64,000 nt of DNA, taken from Amycolatopsis benzoatilytica AK 16/65. GTDB taxonomy: Bacteria; Actinomycetota; Actinomycetes; Mycobacteriales; Pseudonocardiaceae. This document shows positions 1 to 10,933 of the stretch, one piece after another (the first letter of the stretch is position 1; each line of letters begins with the position of its first letter). Location of the stretch: contig NZ_KB912942.1 of assembly GCF_000383915.1 (NCBI RefSeq), positions 2,206,561-2,270,560 of the forward strand, written 5' to 3'. The position numbers and the translations under genes were made by a program. The notes beneath the pieces are model-generated. The model was not told where the DNA came from. It worked only from the letters and a program-made list of their open reading frames with translations, and did no database searches.

Positions 1-1967
1 AGTCGGTGCGCCTGCTGCCGACGGACACCGCGCGACCCACCCCGTCGCGCGAGCCGGACGGCTCGCTGTTCGTGCTGGACTGGGTTCCCGCCGAGGCCGA
101 GCCGGCACCGCCGGAACCGGACAAGACGTGGGCCGTGCTGGGCGCCGACGAGTTCGGTCTGGCCGCTTCGGCCAAGGCCGCCGGTTGCGTGGTCGTGGCC
201 TCCTGCGCCGAGTTCGCGGAGCTGCCCGGGGAGACCGCGCCGGACTTCGTGCTCGTCCCGGTCATCGGTGTCGGCGGCGACGTGCCCGCGTCGGCGCACG
301 CGACGACGTCGCAGGTGCTGAAAGTGCTCCAGGACTGGGCTTCCGACGATCGGTTCGCTGACACGCGCTTGCTGTTCGTGACGCGAAACGCGGTCGGAGC
401 GACCGGGGCTGACCTCGCGGCGGCACCGGCGTGGGGACTCGTCCGCGCCGCGCAACTGGAGAACCCCGGCTCGTTCCTGATCGCCGACCTGGACTGCGAA
501 GACGTTCCCGCGACGGTGCTCCGGCAGCTTCCCGGTCTGCTCGCGGCCGGCGAAACCCAAGCCGTCGTGCGAAACGGCGCGGTCAGGGTGGGCCGGTTGC
601 GCCCCGCACCCGCCGAAGCCGGCGGCCGTGCCTGGGATCCCGACGGCACGGTGCTCATCACCGGCGGCACCGGGGGCTTGGGCAAGCTGCTCGCGCGGCA
701 CCTCGTCGCCGAACGCGGCGTCCGGCACCTGCTGCTGGCCAGCCGTCAGGGCCGGTCGGCGCCCGGCGCGGAGGAAGTTCTCGCGGATCTGACCGCGCTC
801 GGTGCCGAAGCGACCATCGCGGCTTGCGACCTCGGCGATCGCGACGCGGTCGCGAACCTGCTCCGCAGTGTCCGTCCCGAGCATCCGTTGACCGCGGTCG
901 TGCACACCGCGGGAGTGCTCGACGACGGAGTCCTGGGCTCGCTGACTCCGGAACGCCTCGCCGCGGTGGCTCGCCCGAAGGCCGACGGCGCCTGGCATCT
1001 CCACGAACTCACCAAGGACCTCGATCTCGCGGCGTTCGTGCTGTACTCCTCGGTCGCCGGGGTGATGGGCAGCCCCGGCCAGGGCAACTACGGGGCGGCG
1101 AACGCCTTCCTCGACGCGTTGGCGCAGTTCCGGGCGGGCCGCGGGCTGCCGGGCATGTCGCTGGCCTGGGGTCCGTGGGCCCGCGACAGCGGTATGACGA
1201 GCACGCTGAGCGACACGTCCCTGCGCCGGATCGCCAGCACCGGACTCCCGTCGCTGTCCCCGGAACAGGGCCTGGCGCTGTTCGACCGGTCCACCGCGTC
1301 CGGCCAGGCGCTGCTGGTGCCGCTTGCCGCTGGGGCCGGCGGGCAGCGAGCGGCGGGCGAGGTTCCGGCGGTGCTGCGGAGCCTGGTGAAGAGCCGACGG
1401 CGTACGGCGGTCAACGAGGCAGCAGTGTCGAAGGCCGATTTCGCCGCGCAGCTCGCGGAACTGCGCGAGGGCGACCGGCAGCGCCGCCTGGTCGACCTCG
1501 TGCGGACCGCCGCGGCCGCCGTGCTCGCCCACGAGTCGGCCGAAGCGGTCGGTGCCACGCGCGAGTTCCGCGAACTCGGGCTCGACTCGCTGACCGCGGT
1601 CGAACTCCGCAACCAGCTGACGCTGGCGACCGGCCTGCGCCTGCCTGCGACGCTGGCCTTCGACTACCCGACCCCATCGGTGCTGGCGGAGCACCTCGGC
1701 ACACAGCTGCTCGCCGACGGTCCCGCCGTCGCGAAACCGTCCCTGCTCGCCGAACTCGACCGGCTGGAGGCCGCGCTCGCCGCGAGCGAACCCGACGAGG
1801 TCGCCCGGGGCGGGGTCGCCCTGCGGCTGCGGCGGCTCGCGAACGAATGGTCCGGGACCGCGGGCGGGCAGACCTCGCCCGAGGTCGCCGAGCGGATCCA
1901 GGCGGCGAGCGCGGACGAGGTCTTCGACTTCATCGACAAGGAACTCGGACGGCTGAAAGATCGCTGA
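1..1967 (+). CDS. Type I PKS, C-terminal part (KR-ACP plus docking tail), truncated by window edge
   Basis: This is the 3' end of a modular PKS whose start lies before the window; the reading frame is already open at base 3. The first residues look like the end of a DH-type domain followed by the KR structural subdomain. A ketoreductase follows, with an NADPH-binding glycine motif near base 650, a B-type LDD motif (GVLDDG) and an active-site Tyr in GQGNY near 1086. No ER is inserted between the KR subdomains. An acyl carrier protein follows, with its phosphopantetheine Ser at base 1587 (GLDSL). The acidic tail ending in FDFIDKELGRL is a C-terminal docking domain that should pair with the coiled-coil N-terminus of the next gene 33 bp downstream. 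By that pairing it is the penultimate extension module. KS and AT are not visible, so the extender unit is unknown. The upstream boundary is an edge effect, not a real start. Confidence 0.95.
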   Translation, partial: SVRLLPTDTARPTPSREPDGSLFVLDWVPAEAEPAPPEPDKTWAVLGADEFGLAASAKAAGCVVVASCAEFAELPGETAPDFVLVPVIGVGGDVPASAHATTSQVLKVLQDWASDDRFADTRLLFVTRNAVGATGADLAAAPAWGLVRAAQLENPGSFLIADLDCEDVPATVLRQLPGLLAAGETQAVVRNGAVRVGRLRPAPAEAGGRAWDPDGTVLITGGTGGLGKLLARHLVAERGVRHLLLASRQGRSAPGAEEVLADLTALGAEATIAACDLGDRDAVANLLRSVRPEHPLTAVVHTAGVLDDGVLGSLTPERLAAVARPKADGAWHLHELTKDLDLAAFVLYSSVAGVMGSPGQGNYGAANAFLDALAQFRAGRGLPGMSLAWGPWARDSGMTSTLSDTSLRRIASTGLPSLSPEQGLALFDRSTASGQALLVPLAAGAGGQRAAGEVPAVLRSLVKSRRRTAVNEAAVSKADFAAQLAELREGDRQRRLVDLVRTAAAAVLAHESAEAVGATREFRELGLDSLTAVELRNQLTLATGLRLPATLAFDYPTPSVLAEHLGTQLLADGPAVAKPSLLAELDRLEAALAASEPDEVARGGVALRLRRLANEWSGTAGGQTSPEVAERIQAASADEVFDFIDKELGRLKDR

Positions 1968-2000
1968 CCCGCGGCCACGGACAGGAAAGGTTCAACCACG

Positions 2001-5000
2001 ATGCCCGACGACAAGAAACTCGTCGAATACCTGAAGTGGGTCACCGCGGATCTGCACGAGACCCGCAGGCGGCTGGAGGAGGCCGAGTCGGGACGGCAGG
2101 AGCCCGTCGCGATCGTCGGGATGGCCTGCCGGTTCCCCGGCGGGGTGTGTTCGCCGGAGGACCTGTGGGACCTCGTGGCGTCCTCCTCGGACGGGATCAC
2201 GCCGTTCCCGACGGACCGGGGCTGGGACCTCGACGTCCTGGCAGGCGACGGCCGCGGCCGCAGCGCGACCGCGGAAGGCGGCTTCCTGGACGACATCGCC
2301 GGTTTCGACGCGGGGTTCTTCGGGATTTCGCCGCGGGAAGCGCTGGCGATGGACCCGCAGCAGCGCTTGCTGCTGGAGACGTCGTGGGAGGCCGTCGAAC
2401 GCGCTGGGATCGACCCGTCGACCGTGCGCGGCAGCCGGACCGGCGTCTTCGTCGGCACGAACGGCCAGGACTACGCGAACCTCGTCCTCGCCTCGGGCGA
2501 AGACGTCGAGGGACACGCGGGCACCGGCCTCGCGGCAAGCGTGGTGTCGGGGCGGATCTCCTACACCTTCGGTTTCGAGGGCCCGGCCGTCACGATCGAC
2601 ACGGCATGCTCGTCTTCATTGGTCGCTCTGCATCTAGCCGCCCAAGCCGTGCGCGCGGGCGAATGCACGATGGCCTTGGCCGGCGGCGTGACCCTGATGG
2701 CGACTTCTCTCGGCTTCGCCGGTTTCACCCGGCAGGGCGGGTTGGCTCCGGACGGCCGGTGCAAGGCGTTCTCCGACGACGCCGACGGCACGGGCTGGTC
2801 CGAGGGCATCGGCATGGTGGTGGTGGAGAAGCTGTCCGATGCGGAACGGAATGGGCATCGGGTTTTGGCGGTGGTGCGGGGTTCGGCGGTGAATCAGGAT
2901 GGTGCGTCGAACGGGTTGACCGCGCCGAACGGTCCGGCGCAGCAGCGGGTGATCCGGCAGGCGCTTGCTGCTTCTGGTCTGTCCGCTTCGGATGTGGACG
3001 TGGTGGAGGCGCACGGTACGGGGACTGTGCTGGGTGATCCGATCGAGGCGCAGGCGTTGCTGGCGACGTACGGGCAGGACCGGGAGATTCCGTTGCTGCT
3101 GGGCGGGATCAAGTCGAACATCGGGCACACCCAAGCCGCCGCGGGCGTCGCCGGGGTGATCAAGATGGTACTGGCGATGCGGCACGGGGTAGCGCCGGAG
3201 ACGTTGCATGTGTCCGAGCCTTCGTCGAAGGTCGACTGGTCCGCTGGTGCGGTGTCGTTGCTGACCGAGCGGACGGCGTGGCCGGAAACGGGCCGGGTGC
3301 GCCGGGCCGGGGTGTCGTCGTTCGGCATCAGCGGCACCAACGCGCACATCATCCTGGAGCAGGCGGCCGAGCCGAAGGCGGCGGCTGCCGCACCCGCTCC
3401 CACCGGCGTTCTTCCTTGGGTCGTATCCGCCACGACCAGCGAGTCCCTGCGCGCACAGGCGGCGCGGCTGCTGTCCGCTGTGGACGGTCGATCGGCCGCG
3501 GACATCGGTCTCTCGCTCGTCACCACCCGGTCGGACTTCGACCGGCGCGCGGTGGTGCTGGGCGAATCCGCAGCCGAACTGACGGCCGGGCTGTCCGAGC
3601 TGGCCGAGCTGACCGGCGAAGAAGCCGCCGCGGTCACCGGGCTCGCCGATCTCGACGGCCGTACGGTCTTCGTCTTCCCCGGCCAGGGCTCGCAGTGGGC
3701 GGGCATGGGCGCTCGGTTGGCCGACGAGTCGCCGGTGTTCGCCGAACGCCTTGCCGAGTGCGCTGCCGCGCTCGCCGGCCACATCGACTGGTCCTTGCCC
3801 GACGTGCTCCGCGGCACCGACGGCGCGCCGTCACTGGACCGAGTCGACGTGGTCCAGCCCGCCTCCTGGGCGGTCATGGTGGCGCTGGCCGCATTGTGGC
3901 GTCACCACGGCGTCGTTCCCGACGCGGTAGTAGGCCACTCGCAGGGCGAGATCGCCGCGGCCGTCGTCGCCGGCGCGCTGTCCCTTGAGGAGGGCGCACG
4001 GGTTGTCGCCTTGCGCAGCAAAGCGATCCGCCAGGTGCTGGCAGGCTGCGGCGGCATGGCATCGGTCGCGCTGCCGCTGGCCGAGATCGAGCCGAAGCTG
4101 GTTGGGCGCGCGGTCTTTGTCGCGGCGGTCAACGGGCCGAAATCCGTGGTGGTGTCCGGCGAGCCCGCGGCACTCGACGCGCTGCTGGCCGAACTGTCCG
4201 CCGCGGACGTGCGCACGCGCCGGATCGCGGTGGACTACGCGTCTCACTCGGTCCAGGTCGAACAGCTCGAAGACCAACTGCGCAGCGAACTCGCGGATCT
4301 CCTGCCGCAGGAATCCGAGATCCCGTTCTTCTCCACCGTGACTGGCGACTGGCTCGACACCACCGGACTGGACGCCGGCTACTGGTACCGCAACCTGCGC
4401 GAGACGGTCGGCTTCGAGTCCGCCGTCCGTTCCCTGCTGGCGCAGGGACATCAGACGTTCGTCGAAGTGAGTTCACACCCGGTGCTCACCGGCAGCGTGC
4501 ACGAGACGATCGACGAAACCGGCGGCCGGGCAGTGGTCGCCGGGACGCTGCGCCGCGACGACGGCGGCCTGCGCCGGTTCCTGACCTCGCTGGCGGAGGT
4601 CTTCGTCCGGGGCGTCAAGGTGAACTGGGAGGTGGCGTTCGCCGGGACGAACGCGTGCCGGGTGGACTTGCCGACCTACGCCTTCCGGCACGACCGGCAC
4701 TGGCCGCGGCTCGCACCGCCGCGCGCCGACGCGGCCGGGCTCGGCCAGATCCCGGCCGAACACCCGCTGCTCGGCTCGGCGGTGTCGCTGGCCGGATCCG
4801 ACGGACTCCTGCTGACCGGGCGGCTTTCCCTGGCAACGCATCCGTGGCTAGCCGACCACTCGGTCGGCGGTGTGGTGCTGTTCCCCGGCACCGGGTTCCT
4901 GGAACTGGCCGTCCGCGCGGGCGACCAGGTCGGCTGCGACCGCGTGGACGAGCTGACGATCGCGGTTCCGCTGGTGCTGGACGTCGACGGCGCGGTCGCG

Positions 5001-8000
5001 GTTCAGGTGCGGGTCGCCGCGCTCGACGACGCGGGCGGGCGCGAGCTGGGGATCTTCTCCCGCCCGGCGGACGCCCTGGCGGAGGAGGAATGGACCTGCC
5101 ACGCGACCGGCGTGCTTGCTCCGGGCGAACCGGCCAGGGGACTAGGTACGGCTGAATGGCCTCCGGCGGACGCGCTCCCGGTCGATCTCGACGGGTTCTA
5201 CGACCGGCTTTCCTACGGCCCGGTGTTCCAGGGCTTGCGCGGAGCCTGGCGGACCGAGGACGCGGTTTACGCCGAAGTCGCCCTGCCTTCGGCGGCCGAC
5301 GACGCCGAACTGTTCGGGCTGCATCCCGCGCTCCTGGACGCGGCGCTGCACGCGGTGTCCTTTGTAGACCCCGACGGGCGCGGAAAGAGCCTGCTGCCGT
5401 TCGCGTGGAGCGGGGTGTCGCTGCACGCGAACGGCGCTTCGACGCTGCGGGTGCGCCTGACCAGTGCCGGTACCGACGCGGTGTCGCTCGTCGCGGTGGA
5501 TGTCGAGGGCGCGCCAGTGCTGTCGGCCGAGTCGCTGATCCTGCGCTCGGCGTCGACGGGCCTCGCGGCCAGGCCGAGCGATGCGCAGCAGTCGCTGTTC
5601 CGGATTGAATGGACCGAGGTTCCGGCCCGCGCGCCGTCCGGCACCCGGTGGACGGTGCTTGGCGGAGACGTGCTGGGTTTCGCCTCGGCGGCGAGCCTCG
5701 CGGGGGACACCATCACGGCGTTCGCGGAGCGCCCCGCCGAGGCGAGCGGCCCCGCGCCGGACATCTTCCTGTTGACCGCCGTGACCGCCGGTGCCGGCGG
5801 CGTCGGCGGCCCGGCCGAGGTGCACGCGTTGACCGCATGGGCCCTGCGGCGGATTCAGGATTTCCTTGCCGAGGAACGGTTCGCCCAGTCTCGGATGATC
5901 GTGCTGACCCGAGGGGCCGTCGCCGACGACGGCGAGGACGTCAGCGATCTCGCCGCGGCCGCGGTCTGGGGGCTCGTCCGGTCGGCACAGACCGAGAACC
6001 CGGGCCGGTTCCTGCTCGCCGACCTCGACCACGACGAAGCCTCCGTGGACGCGGTTCCCGCTCTTGCCGGGCTCTTCGCCGACGGCGAGTCGCAAGTCGT
6101 GGTGCGCGGCGGCCTGGTGCGCGCCGGACGGCTCGCCCGGCTGGCGGACGGCGACGGCCTGCTCCCGCCCGCCGGGGACACGCCGTGGCGGCTCGGCTCC
6201 AGCCAGCCGGGCAGCCTGGACAACCTGGCCCTGCTGCCCAGCCCGGAGGTCGTGGAACCGCTTTCCGGACGCCAGCTCAGGATCCGCGTCGCGGCCGCCG
6301 GCATGAACTTCCGCGACGTGCTCAAGGCACTCGGCATGTACCCGGGACGGGACGGCCTGATGGGCGCCGAGGCCGCCGGCGTGGTGATCGAGGCCGGGCC
6401 CGAAGCGACCATGTTCAAGGCCGGGGACCGCGTGTTCGGCATGATCGACGGCGGCTTCGGACCGATGGCCGTCGCCGACGAGCGGTACCTCGGCTTGGCG
6501 CCCGACGACTGGTCGGACGAACAGGCCGCGTCGGTCGCGCTGGTGTTCCTGACGGCCTACCACGCGTTTGTCGATCTCGCAGGGCTGAGCCGCGGCGAGA
6601 AGGTGCTTGTCCATGCCGGCGCGGGCGGCGTCGGCATGGCGGCGATTCAGCTTGCCCAGCACCTCGGCGCGGAAGTGTTCGCGACGGCCAGCGAAGCCAA
6701 GTGGGGCGAACTGCGGGCGCTGGGCGTCGCCGAGGACCACATCGCGTCCTCGCGCACGACCGAGTTCGAACAGCGTTTCCTCGCCGCGACCGGCGGCCGC
6801 GGGGTCGACGTCGTCCTGAACGCGCTCACCGGCGAATTCGTGGACGCGTCACTGCGGTTGCTCGTGCCGGGCGGCCGCTTCCTCGAGATGGGCAAGACCG
6901 ACATCCGCGACGACATCGAAGGGGTGCATTACCGGGCGTTCGACCTCGGCATGGTGCCAGCGGAACGCATCCAGGAGATGCTCGGGGCACTGCTCGGGCT
7001 GTTCGCCGACGGTGCGCTCCGCCCGCTGCCGGTGTCCGCATGGGACGTGCGGCGCGCACCGGAGGCGTTCCGCCTGATGAGCCTGGCCAAGCACGTCGGC
7101 AAGATCGTCCTCACCGTTCCGCCCGCGTGGCGCCCCGACGGCACCGTCCTGATCACCGGCGGTACCGGCGTGCTAGGCGGCCAGCTCGCCCGGCACCTGG
7201 TCGCCGAGCGGGGAGTACGGCGCCTGTTGCTGGCGTCGCGGCGCGGCCCGGACGCGCCGGGCGCCGAGGAGTTGCGCGCCGACCTCGTCGCACACGGGGC
7301 CGAGGTCGCGATCGCCGCCTGCGACACCGCCGATCGCGCCGCCGTCGCAGACTTGCTCGCGTCGGTCTCCCCGGCACATCCGCTGACCGCGGTGGTGCAC
7401 ACCGCCGGTGTCCTGGACGACGGAGTTGTCGCTGCATTGACCCCGGACCGGCTCGACACCGTCTTGCGTCCCAAGGCCGATGCGGCCTGGCACCTGCACG
7501 AACTGACCGCGCAGACGCCGCTCGCCGCGTTCGTCCTGTTCTCCTCGGCGTCCGGCGTGACCGGTGCCCCCGGACAGGCCAACTACGCTGCGGCGAACGT
7601 GTTCCTCGATGCGCTCGCGCAGCACCGGCGGGCGGCCGGGCTCCCGGGGACGTCGCTCGCGTGGGGGCTGTGGGAACAGGCGAGCGAGATGACCGGCGCG
7701 CTCACCGGGAACGACGTCAAGCGGATCTCCTCGGCCGGGCTGCCTGCCATCGGCACCCGGCAGGGAATGGCGATGTTCGACGCCGCCGTCGCCTCCGACG
7801 AGCCGCTCGTCGTGCCGCTGCGGGTGGACGCTTCCGGGCTCGGCCGCCGGGGCGAGGTTCCCGCACTGCTGCGCGGCCTAGTCCGGAGGAGTCGCCGGAC
7901 CGCTGCTGCGGACACCGCGGTCTCCACCGCGACGCTGCGCGACCGGCTGCGCGGTCTCGGCGCGGCCGGCCAGGAGGAAGTCGTCCGCACGCTGGTGGTG

Positions 8001-9095
8001 GACTACGCCGCGAGCCTGCTCGGGCTTCGCGACCCGGCCGAACTCGATCCCGAACGGGCCTTCCTCGAATCCGGTTTCGACTCGCTGATCGCGGTGGAAC
8101 TGCGCAACAAGCTCGCCGAGACCGCGGGCCTTCGTCTCCCCTCCACGGTGGTCTTCGACAGCAAAACTCCTGCACAGCTGGCGCGGTGGCTGCTCGGAGA
8201 GCTCTCCGGCACGCTCGGTGCCGAGACCGGACCGGCCAAACCCGGACGGCGCGACTCCGGCGACTCCGGCGACACCGTGGCGAAGCTGTTCTTCGACGCG
8301 CTCGAAGCGGGCCGGGTGCCGGAAAGCATGGGGCTGCTGAAGGCCGTCGCCGCCCTGCGGCAGACCTTCCAGACCCCGGCCGAACTGGATGAACTTCCGC
8401 TCCCGGTCACCCTGTCCGAAGGACCCGGCGAGCCGATGCTGATCTGCATCAGCTCCCCGGTGGTGACCGGTGGCGTCCACCAGTACGCGCGCCTCGCAGC
8501 CCAGTTCCGGGGCAACCGCGGACTGGCGGCGCTCCCGCTGATCGGCTTCGCCTCGGGAGAGCGCCTGCCCGCCACCCCCGCGGCGTCGTCGCGGGTGATC
8601 GCCGAATGCGCACTGACCGCCAGCGGCGGCGCACCGTTCGTCCTGGTCGGGCACTCTTCGGCCGGAGCGCTCGCCTGCGCGGTCGCCGGAGTGCTGGAGA
8701 ACACCTGGGGAATCCGCCCGGAGGGGGTGGCCATGCTCGACACCCTGAGCATGCGCCACCGCGGCGGCGAGGCCGTCGACTTCGACGAGATCACCCGCAA
8801 CTACCTGTCCGGCATGGAATCCAGCTCGGTAACCCTGACCAGCGCCCGCCTGTCGGCGATGAGCCACTGGTTCAGCATGATCGCCGACTTGGAACTCCCG
8901 CCGACGACCGCGCCGACACTGCTCGTCCGCTGCGCGGAACAGCTGGCGGGAGCAGAGTCGAGCGGCGAGAACCCAGTACGGGCGGACACGGTGCGAACGA
9001 TCGAAGCGGACCACTTCTCGCTGGCGATGGAGGATTCCGCGACGACCGCCGCGGTGCTGGAGGAGTGGCTGGGCTCTCTCGGCTCGGCTCGCTGA
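2001..9095 (+). CDS. Type I PKS terminal module KS-AT-DH-ER-KR-ACP-TE
   Basis: This 2364-residue single-module PKS performs the last chain extension and releases the product. Residues 1-33 are a coiled-coil docking helix ([12 protein letters not shown]). The KS has active-site Cys203. The AT has Ser647 in GHSQGE and a YASH motif at 746-749, the signature for methylmalonyl-CoA. The DH is intact, with His953 in HxxxGxxxxP and Asp1113. An ER follows ([11 protein letters not shown]), then a B-type KR (VLDDG) and an ACP (GFDSL). A C-terminal thioesterase has nucleophile Ser2219 in GHSSAG and a late His2338 (ADHFSL). The last extender should therefore become a saturated alpha-methyl unit before macrocyclisation or hydrolysis. 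A GGAAAGG-like ribosome site precedes the ATG. The gene directly follows the truncated PKS and ends at a strong hairpin. Which nucleophile closes the ring cannot be read from sequence. Confidence 0.97.
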   Translation: MPDDKKLVEYLKWVTADLHETRRRLEEAESGRQEPVAIVGMACRFPGGVCSPEDLWDLVASSSDGITPFPTDRGWDLDVLAGDGRGRSATAEGGFLDDIAGFDAGFFGISPREALAMDPQQRLLLETSWEAVERAGIDPSTVRGSRTGVFVGTNGQDYANLVLASGEDVEGHAGTGLAASVVSGRISYTFGFEGPAVTIDTACSSSLVALHLAAQAVRAGECTMALAGGVTLMATSLGFAGFTRQGGLAPDGRCKAFSDDADGTGWSEGIGMVVVEKLSDAERNGHRVLAVVRGSAVNQDGASNGLTAPNGPAQQRVIRQALAASGLSASDVDVVEAHGTGTVLGDPIEAQALLATYGQDREIPLLLGGIKSNIGHTQAAAGVAGVIKMVLAMRHGVAPETLHVSEPSSKVDWSAGAVSLLTERTAWPETGRVRRAGVSSFGISGTNAHIILEQAAEPKAAAAAPAPTGVLPWVVSATTSESLRAQAARLLSAVDGRSAADIGLSLVTTRSDFDRRAVVLGESAAELTAGLSELAELTGEEAAAVTGLADLDGRTVFVFPGQGSQWAGMGARLADESPVFAERLAECAAALAGHIDWSLPDVLRGTDGAPSLDRVDVVQPASWAVMVALAALWRHHGVVPDAVVGHSQGEIAAAVVAGALSLEEGARVVALRSKAIRQVLAGCGGMASVALPLAEIEPKLVGRAVFVAAVNGPKSVVVSGEPAALDALLAELSAADVRTRRIAVDYASHSVQVEQLEDQLRSELADLLPQESEIPFFSTVTGDWLDTTGLDAGYWYRNLRETVGFESAVRSLLAQGHQTFVEVSSHPVLTGSVHETIDETGGRAVVAGTLRRDDGGLRRFLTSLAEVFVRGVKVNWEVAFAGTNACRVDLPTYAFRHDRHWPRLAPPRADAAGLGQIPAEHPLLGSAVSLAGSDGLLLTGRLSLATHPWLADHSVGGVVLFPGTGFLELAVRAGDQVGCDRVDELTIAVPLVLDVDGAVAVQVRVAALDDAGGRELGIFSRPADALAEEEWTCHATGVLAPGEPARGLGTAEWPPADALPVDLDGFYDRLSYGPVFQGLRGAWRTEDAVYAEVALPSAADDAELFGLHPALLDAALHAVSFVDPDGRGKSLLPFAWSGVSLHANGASTLRVRLTSAGTDAVSLVAVDVEGAPVLSAESLILRSASTGLAARPSDAQQSLFRIEWTEVPARAPSGTRWTVLGGDVLGFASAASLAGDTITAFAERPAEASGPAPDIFLLTAVTAGAGGVGGPAEVHALTAWALRRIQDFLAEERFAQSRMIVLTRGAVADDGEDVSDLAAAAVWGLVRSAQTENPGRFLLADLDHDEASVDAVPALAGLFADGESQVVVRGGLVRAGRLARLADGDGLLPPAGDTPWRLGSSQPGSLDNLALLPSPEVVEPLSGRQLRIRVAAAGMNFRDVLKALGMYPGRDGLMGAEAAGVVIEAGPEATMFKAGDRVFGMIDGGFGPMAVADERYLGLAPDDWSDEQAASVALVFLTAYHAFVDLAGLSRGEKVLVHAGAGGVGMAAIQLAQHLGAEVFATASEAKWGELRALGVAEDHIASSRTTEFEQRFLAATGGRGVDVVLNALTGEFVDASLRLLVPGGRFLEMGKTDIRDDIEGVHYRAFDLGMVPAERIQEMLGALLGLFADGALRPLPVSAWDVRRAPEAFRLMSLAKHVGKIVLTVPPAWRPDGTVLITGGTGVLGGQLARHLVAERGVRRLLLASRRGPDAPGAEELRADLVAHGAEVAIAACDTADRAAVADLLASVSPAHPLTAVVHTAGVLDDGVVAALTPDRLDTVLRPKADAAWHLHELTAQTPLAAFVLFSSASGVTGAPGQANYAAANVFLDALAQHRRAAGLPGTSLAWGLWEQASEMTGALTGNDVKRISSAGLPAIGTRQGMAMFDAAVASDEPLVVPLRVDASGLGRRGEVPALLRGLVRRSRRTAAADTAVSTATLRDRLRGLGAAGQEEVVRTLVVDYAASLLGLRDPAELDPERAFLESGFDSLIAVELRNKLAETAGLRLPSTVVFDSKTPAQLARWLLGELSGTLGAETGPAKPGRRDSGDSGDTVAKLFFDALEAGRVPESMGLLKAVAALRQTFQTPAELDELPLPVTLSEGPGEPMLICISSPVVTGGVHQYARLAAQFRGNRGLAALPLIGFASGERLPATPAASSRVIAECALTASGGAPFVLVGHSSAGALACAVAGVLENTWGIRPEGVAMLDTLSMRHRGGEAVDFDEITRNYLSGMESSSVTLTSARLSAMSHWFSMIADLELPPTTAPTLLVRCAEQLAGAESSGENPVRADTVRTIEADHFSLAMEDSATTAAVLEEWLGSLGSAR
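2841..3324 (+). repeat. KS tract of terminal module shared with module 3
   Basis: The 3' half of this KS and the KS-AT linker match 28789-29272 in register with very few changes outside a divergent patch around 2962-2995. Shared protein features include [13 protein letters not shown] and [11 protein letters not shown]. Confidence 0.7.
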
Positions 9096-9102
9096 GGCCG
9101 CG

Positions 9103-9145
9103 GTTCGGGCGGCCCCGGGCTTTCCGGCCCGGGGCCGGCCCGAAC
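9103..9145 (+). terminator. GC-rich hairpin terminator after the TE-bearing PKS
   Basis: Eight bases after the PKS stop codon, an 18-bp stem (left arm GTTCGGGCGGCCCCGGGC at 9103-9120) faces its complement at 9127-9145 across a 6-base loop, with one bulged G in the right arm. No U-tract follows, as is usual for actinomycete terminators. It lies between convergent transcription units. Confidence 0.8.
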
Positions 9146-9717
9146 TGACGGAGGTGGCCCGGCTCCGCTGTTCCTCTGCCCAGCCCACTCCGCCCTCGGC
9201 ACGTGCCGGCTGGCTGGGGTGGTCCGGCCCGGGAAGGCGCACCCGACGACAGCCGGTGCTGACCGGCAGGTCGGTGGTGCTCCCGTGGCAGAGCAGAGAA
9301 TCGTGCCATCCGGCCGCGGCGTGTTCGCCGTGCTGGACCCGGCTGTGCTGGGACGCCGAGGCGTTCACACAGCGGTGCTGAGGTGGATAGCTGCGTGAAC
9401 GCGGTGGAGAAGGAATCCGCGCAGTGCGCGGCTGTCCCATTGTCTTTCCGCACCGCACCGCTAACCGGGCGCTGGCCCGGTGAAGTCTGCTGCACTCAGC
9501 CGGCCTTCGCCCCGCCCGGCGCGCTCGACGCGTGCGGAATCCTCGGGCGCCTTAAGGCAATCCCTCTCCTGACCGCCTGGTCACGTGCGGCGAGCGAAGA
9601 TGCCGAGCGCGTCGGCGGCCGGGGCGGCTTCGGCCGCTCAGGCGGATTCGCGGCAGCGGACCGCGAACGCCGCACCGGCAAGAACGTCGAATCGAAATGA
9701 CCGCACCAGGAACAGGC
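9146..9717. other. Convergent intergenic region without a supported gene
   Basis: About 570 bp separate the end of the TE-module PKS from the end of the P450 gene. Small open frames exist here but lack a ribosome site, recognisable domains and the strong third-position G/C bias of the neighbours. A small 7-bp stem with a GCTG loop lies at 9464-9481 and could help end the leftward P450 operon. I see no mobile-element or repeat signature. Confidence 0.6.
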
Positions 9718-10890
9718 TCACCACCTGACCGGCAAGGAATGCAACCCGAACAGGACGCCGTCGTACTTGAACGGCAGTTCCTCCAGCGGCGCGTCGATCT
9801 CCAGCGTCGGGATCCGCTCGAACAGCGTCCGGTAGACAGTGCTCATCTCGGCCCGGACCAGGTTCTGGCCCAGGCATTGATGCACGCCGTAGCCAAACGC
9901 GACGTGGTGGCGGGCGGCGCGCGCCGGGTCGAACTGTGCCGGGCAGGCGAACGCGCCGTCGTCGTGGTTCGCCGCGGCGACCAAGGGGAGGATGCCCTCG
10001 CCTGCTTTGATCAGCTCGCCGCCGATCTCCACGTCCTCGATCGCCACCCGGAGTGCGACCAGGTCGGCGACCGAGTGCAGCCGCAGGAGTTCTTCGACGA
10101 TCCGGTCGTCGCCGATCCATTCCCGGTTCGACAGCAGGGTGATCACGCCGAGGGAGATGTTGTTGGCGGTCGTTTCGTGGCCCGCGATCAGCAGGAGCAT
10201 CGCCACCCCGGACAGTTCCTGCGGCGTGATGGCCCCGGCGGCGAGCAGCCGGCTGAGCAAGTCGTCCGCGGGCCGCTGCTGCTTGATCGCGATGAGGCGG
10301 GTGAGGTAACGGAGGATCTGCTTCCCGGCGTCCTCGCGCTCGTCGTCGGTCGAGGCGAAGCTGACCAGCACGCGGGTCTTGGCCTCGAAGAACTCGTGGT
10401 CGGCGTAGGGAACGCCGAGCAGCGCCGTGATCACCAGCGAGGGCACCGGCAGCGCGAAGTCGGACACCAGGTCGGCCGTGCTGCCCGCCGCGAGCATGGC
10501 GTCGATGCGCCCGTCGACGACGCGCTGGATCTCCGGTTGCAGCTCCTTGATCTTGCGCACGGTGAATTCCGGGATCAGCGTCTTGCGGAACCGGCCGTGC
10601 TCGGGCGGGTCCATCCCGACGAACCAGCCCGGCACCTGGTCCCGGGCGGGCACGCCGCCGGTCCGGCCGAAGCTCGGGAAACCGGGATGGGACGGGTCGG
10701 AGCTGATCTTCGGGTCGGTGAGCAAAGCTCGGACGTCCTGGTGCCTGCTGACCAGCCAGACCGTCGCGCCGCCGCCGAGGGAAGTCTTGACCAGCCCCGG
10801 ACGTGAGCGGATGTCCGCGTACTCGGGCGGCGGGAAGGGACATCCGGGCCGCCTGGACGGGAAGTCGATCGTGCTCTCGGTACTCGTCAT
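9718..10890 (-). CDS. Cytochrome P450 monooxygenase, likely tailoring oxidase
   Basis: This 390-residue soluble bacterial P450 has the full set of family motifs: the I-helix oxygen-activation motif AGHETT at 236-241, the K-helix ExxR at 267-270 (ELLR) and the haem loop FGYGVHQC with ligand Cys339. The pattern resembles the CYP105/CYP107 group that hydroxylates or epoxidises macrolides. It is the last gene of a leftward operon, 43 bp after the aminotransferase, with an AGGGA ribosome site before the ATG. Its likely role is late oxidation of the released macrocycle, using electrons from a ferredoxin and reductase that are not encoded here. In mycosamine polyene clusters the P450 next to the sugar genes often oxidises an exocyclic methyl. 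Whether that applies here cannot be told, because the substrate is not evident from sequence. Confidence 0.95.
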   Translation of the reverse strand: MTSTESTIDFPSRRPGCPFPPPEYADIRSRPGLVKTSLGGGATVWLVSRHQDVRALLTDPKISSDPSHPGFPSFGRTGGVPARDQVPGWFVGMDPPEHGRFRKTLIPEFTVRKIKELQPEIQRVVDGRIDAMLAAGSTADLVSDFALPVPSLVITALLGVPYADHEFFEAKTRVLVSFASTDDEREDAGKQILRYLTRLIAIKQQRPADDLLSRLLAAGAITPQELSGVAMLLLIAGHETTANNISLGVITLLSNREWIGDDRIVEELLRLHSVADLVALRVAIEDVEIGGELIKAGEGILPLVAAANHDDGAFACPAQFDPARAARHHVAFGYGVHQCLGQNLVRAEMSTVYRTLFERIPTLEIDAPLEELPFKYDGVLFGLHSLPVRW

Positions 10891-10933
10891 GTGCGCATTC
10901 CCTGGTTGGTCGGGCCGGCCGGGCGCCGCGGGC

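Noticed and set aside
9154..9700. Two small plus-strand open frames (75 and 105 codons) after the TE gene
   Set aside because: They have no ribosome site, domain similarity or third-position bias, and they lie just after a terminator hairpin.
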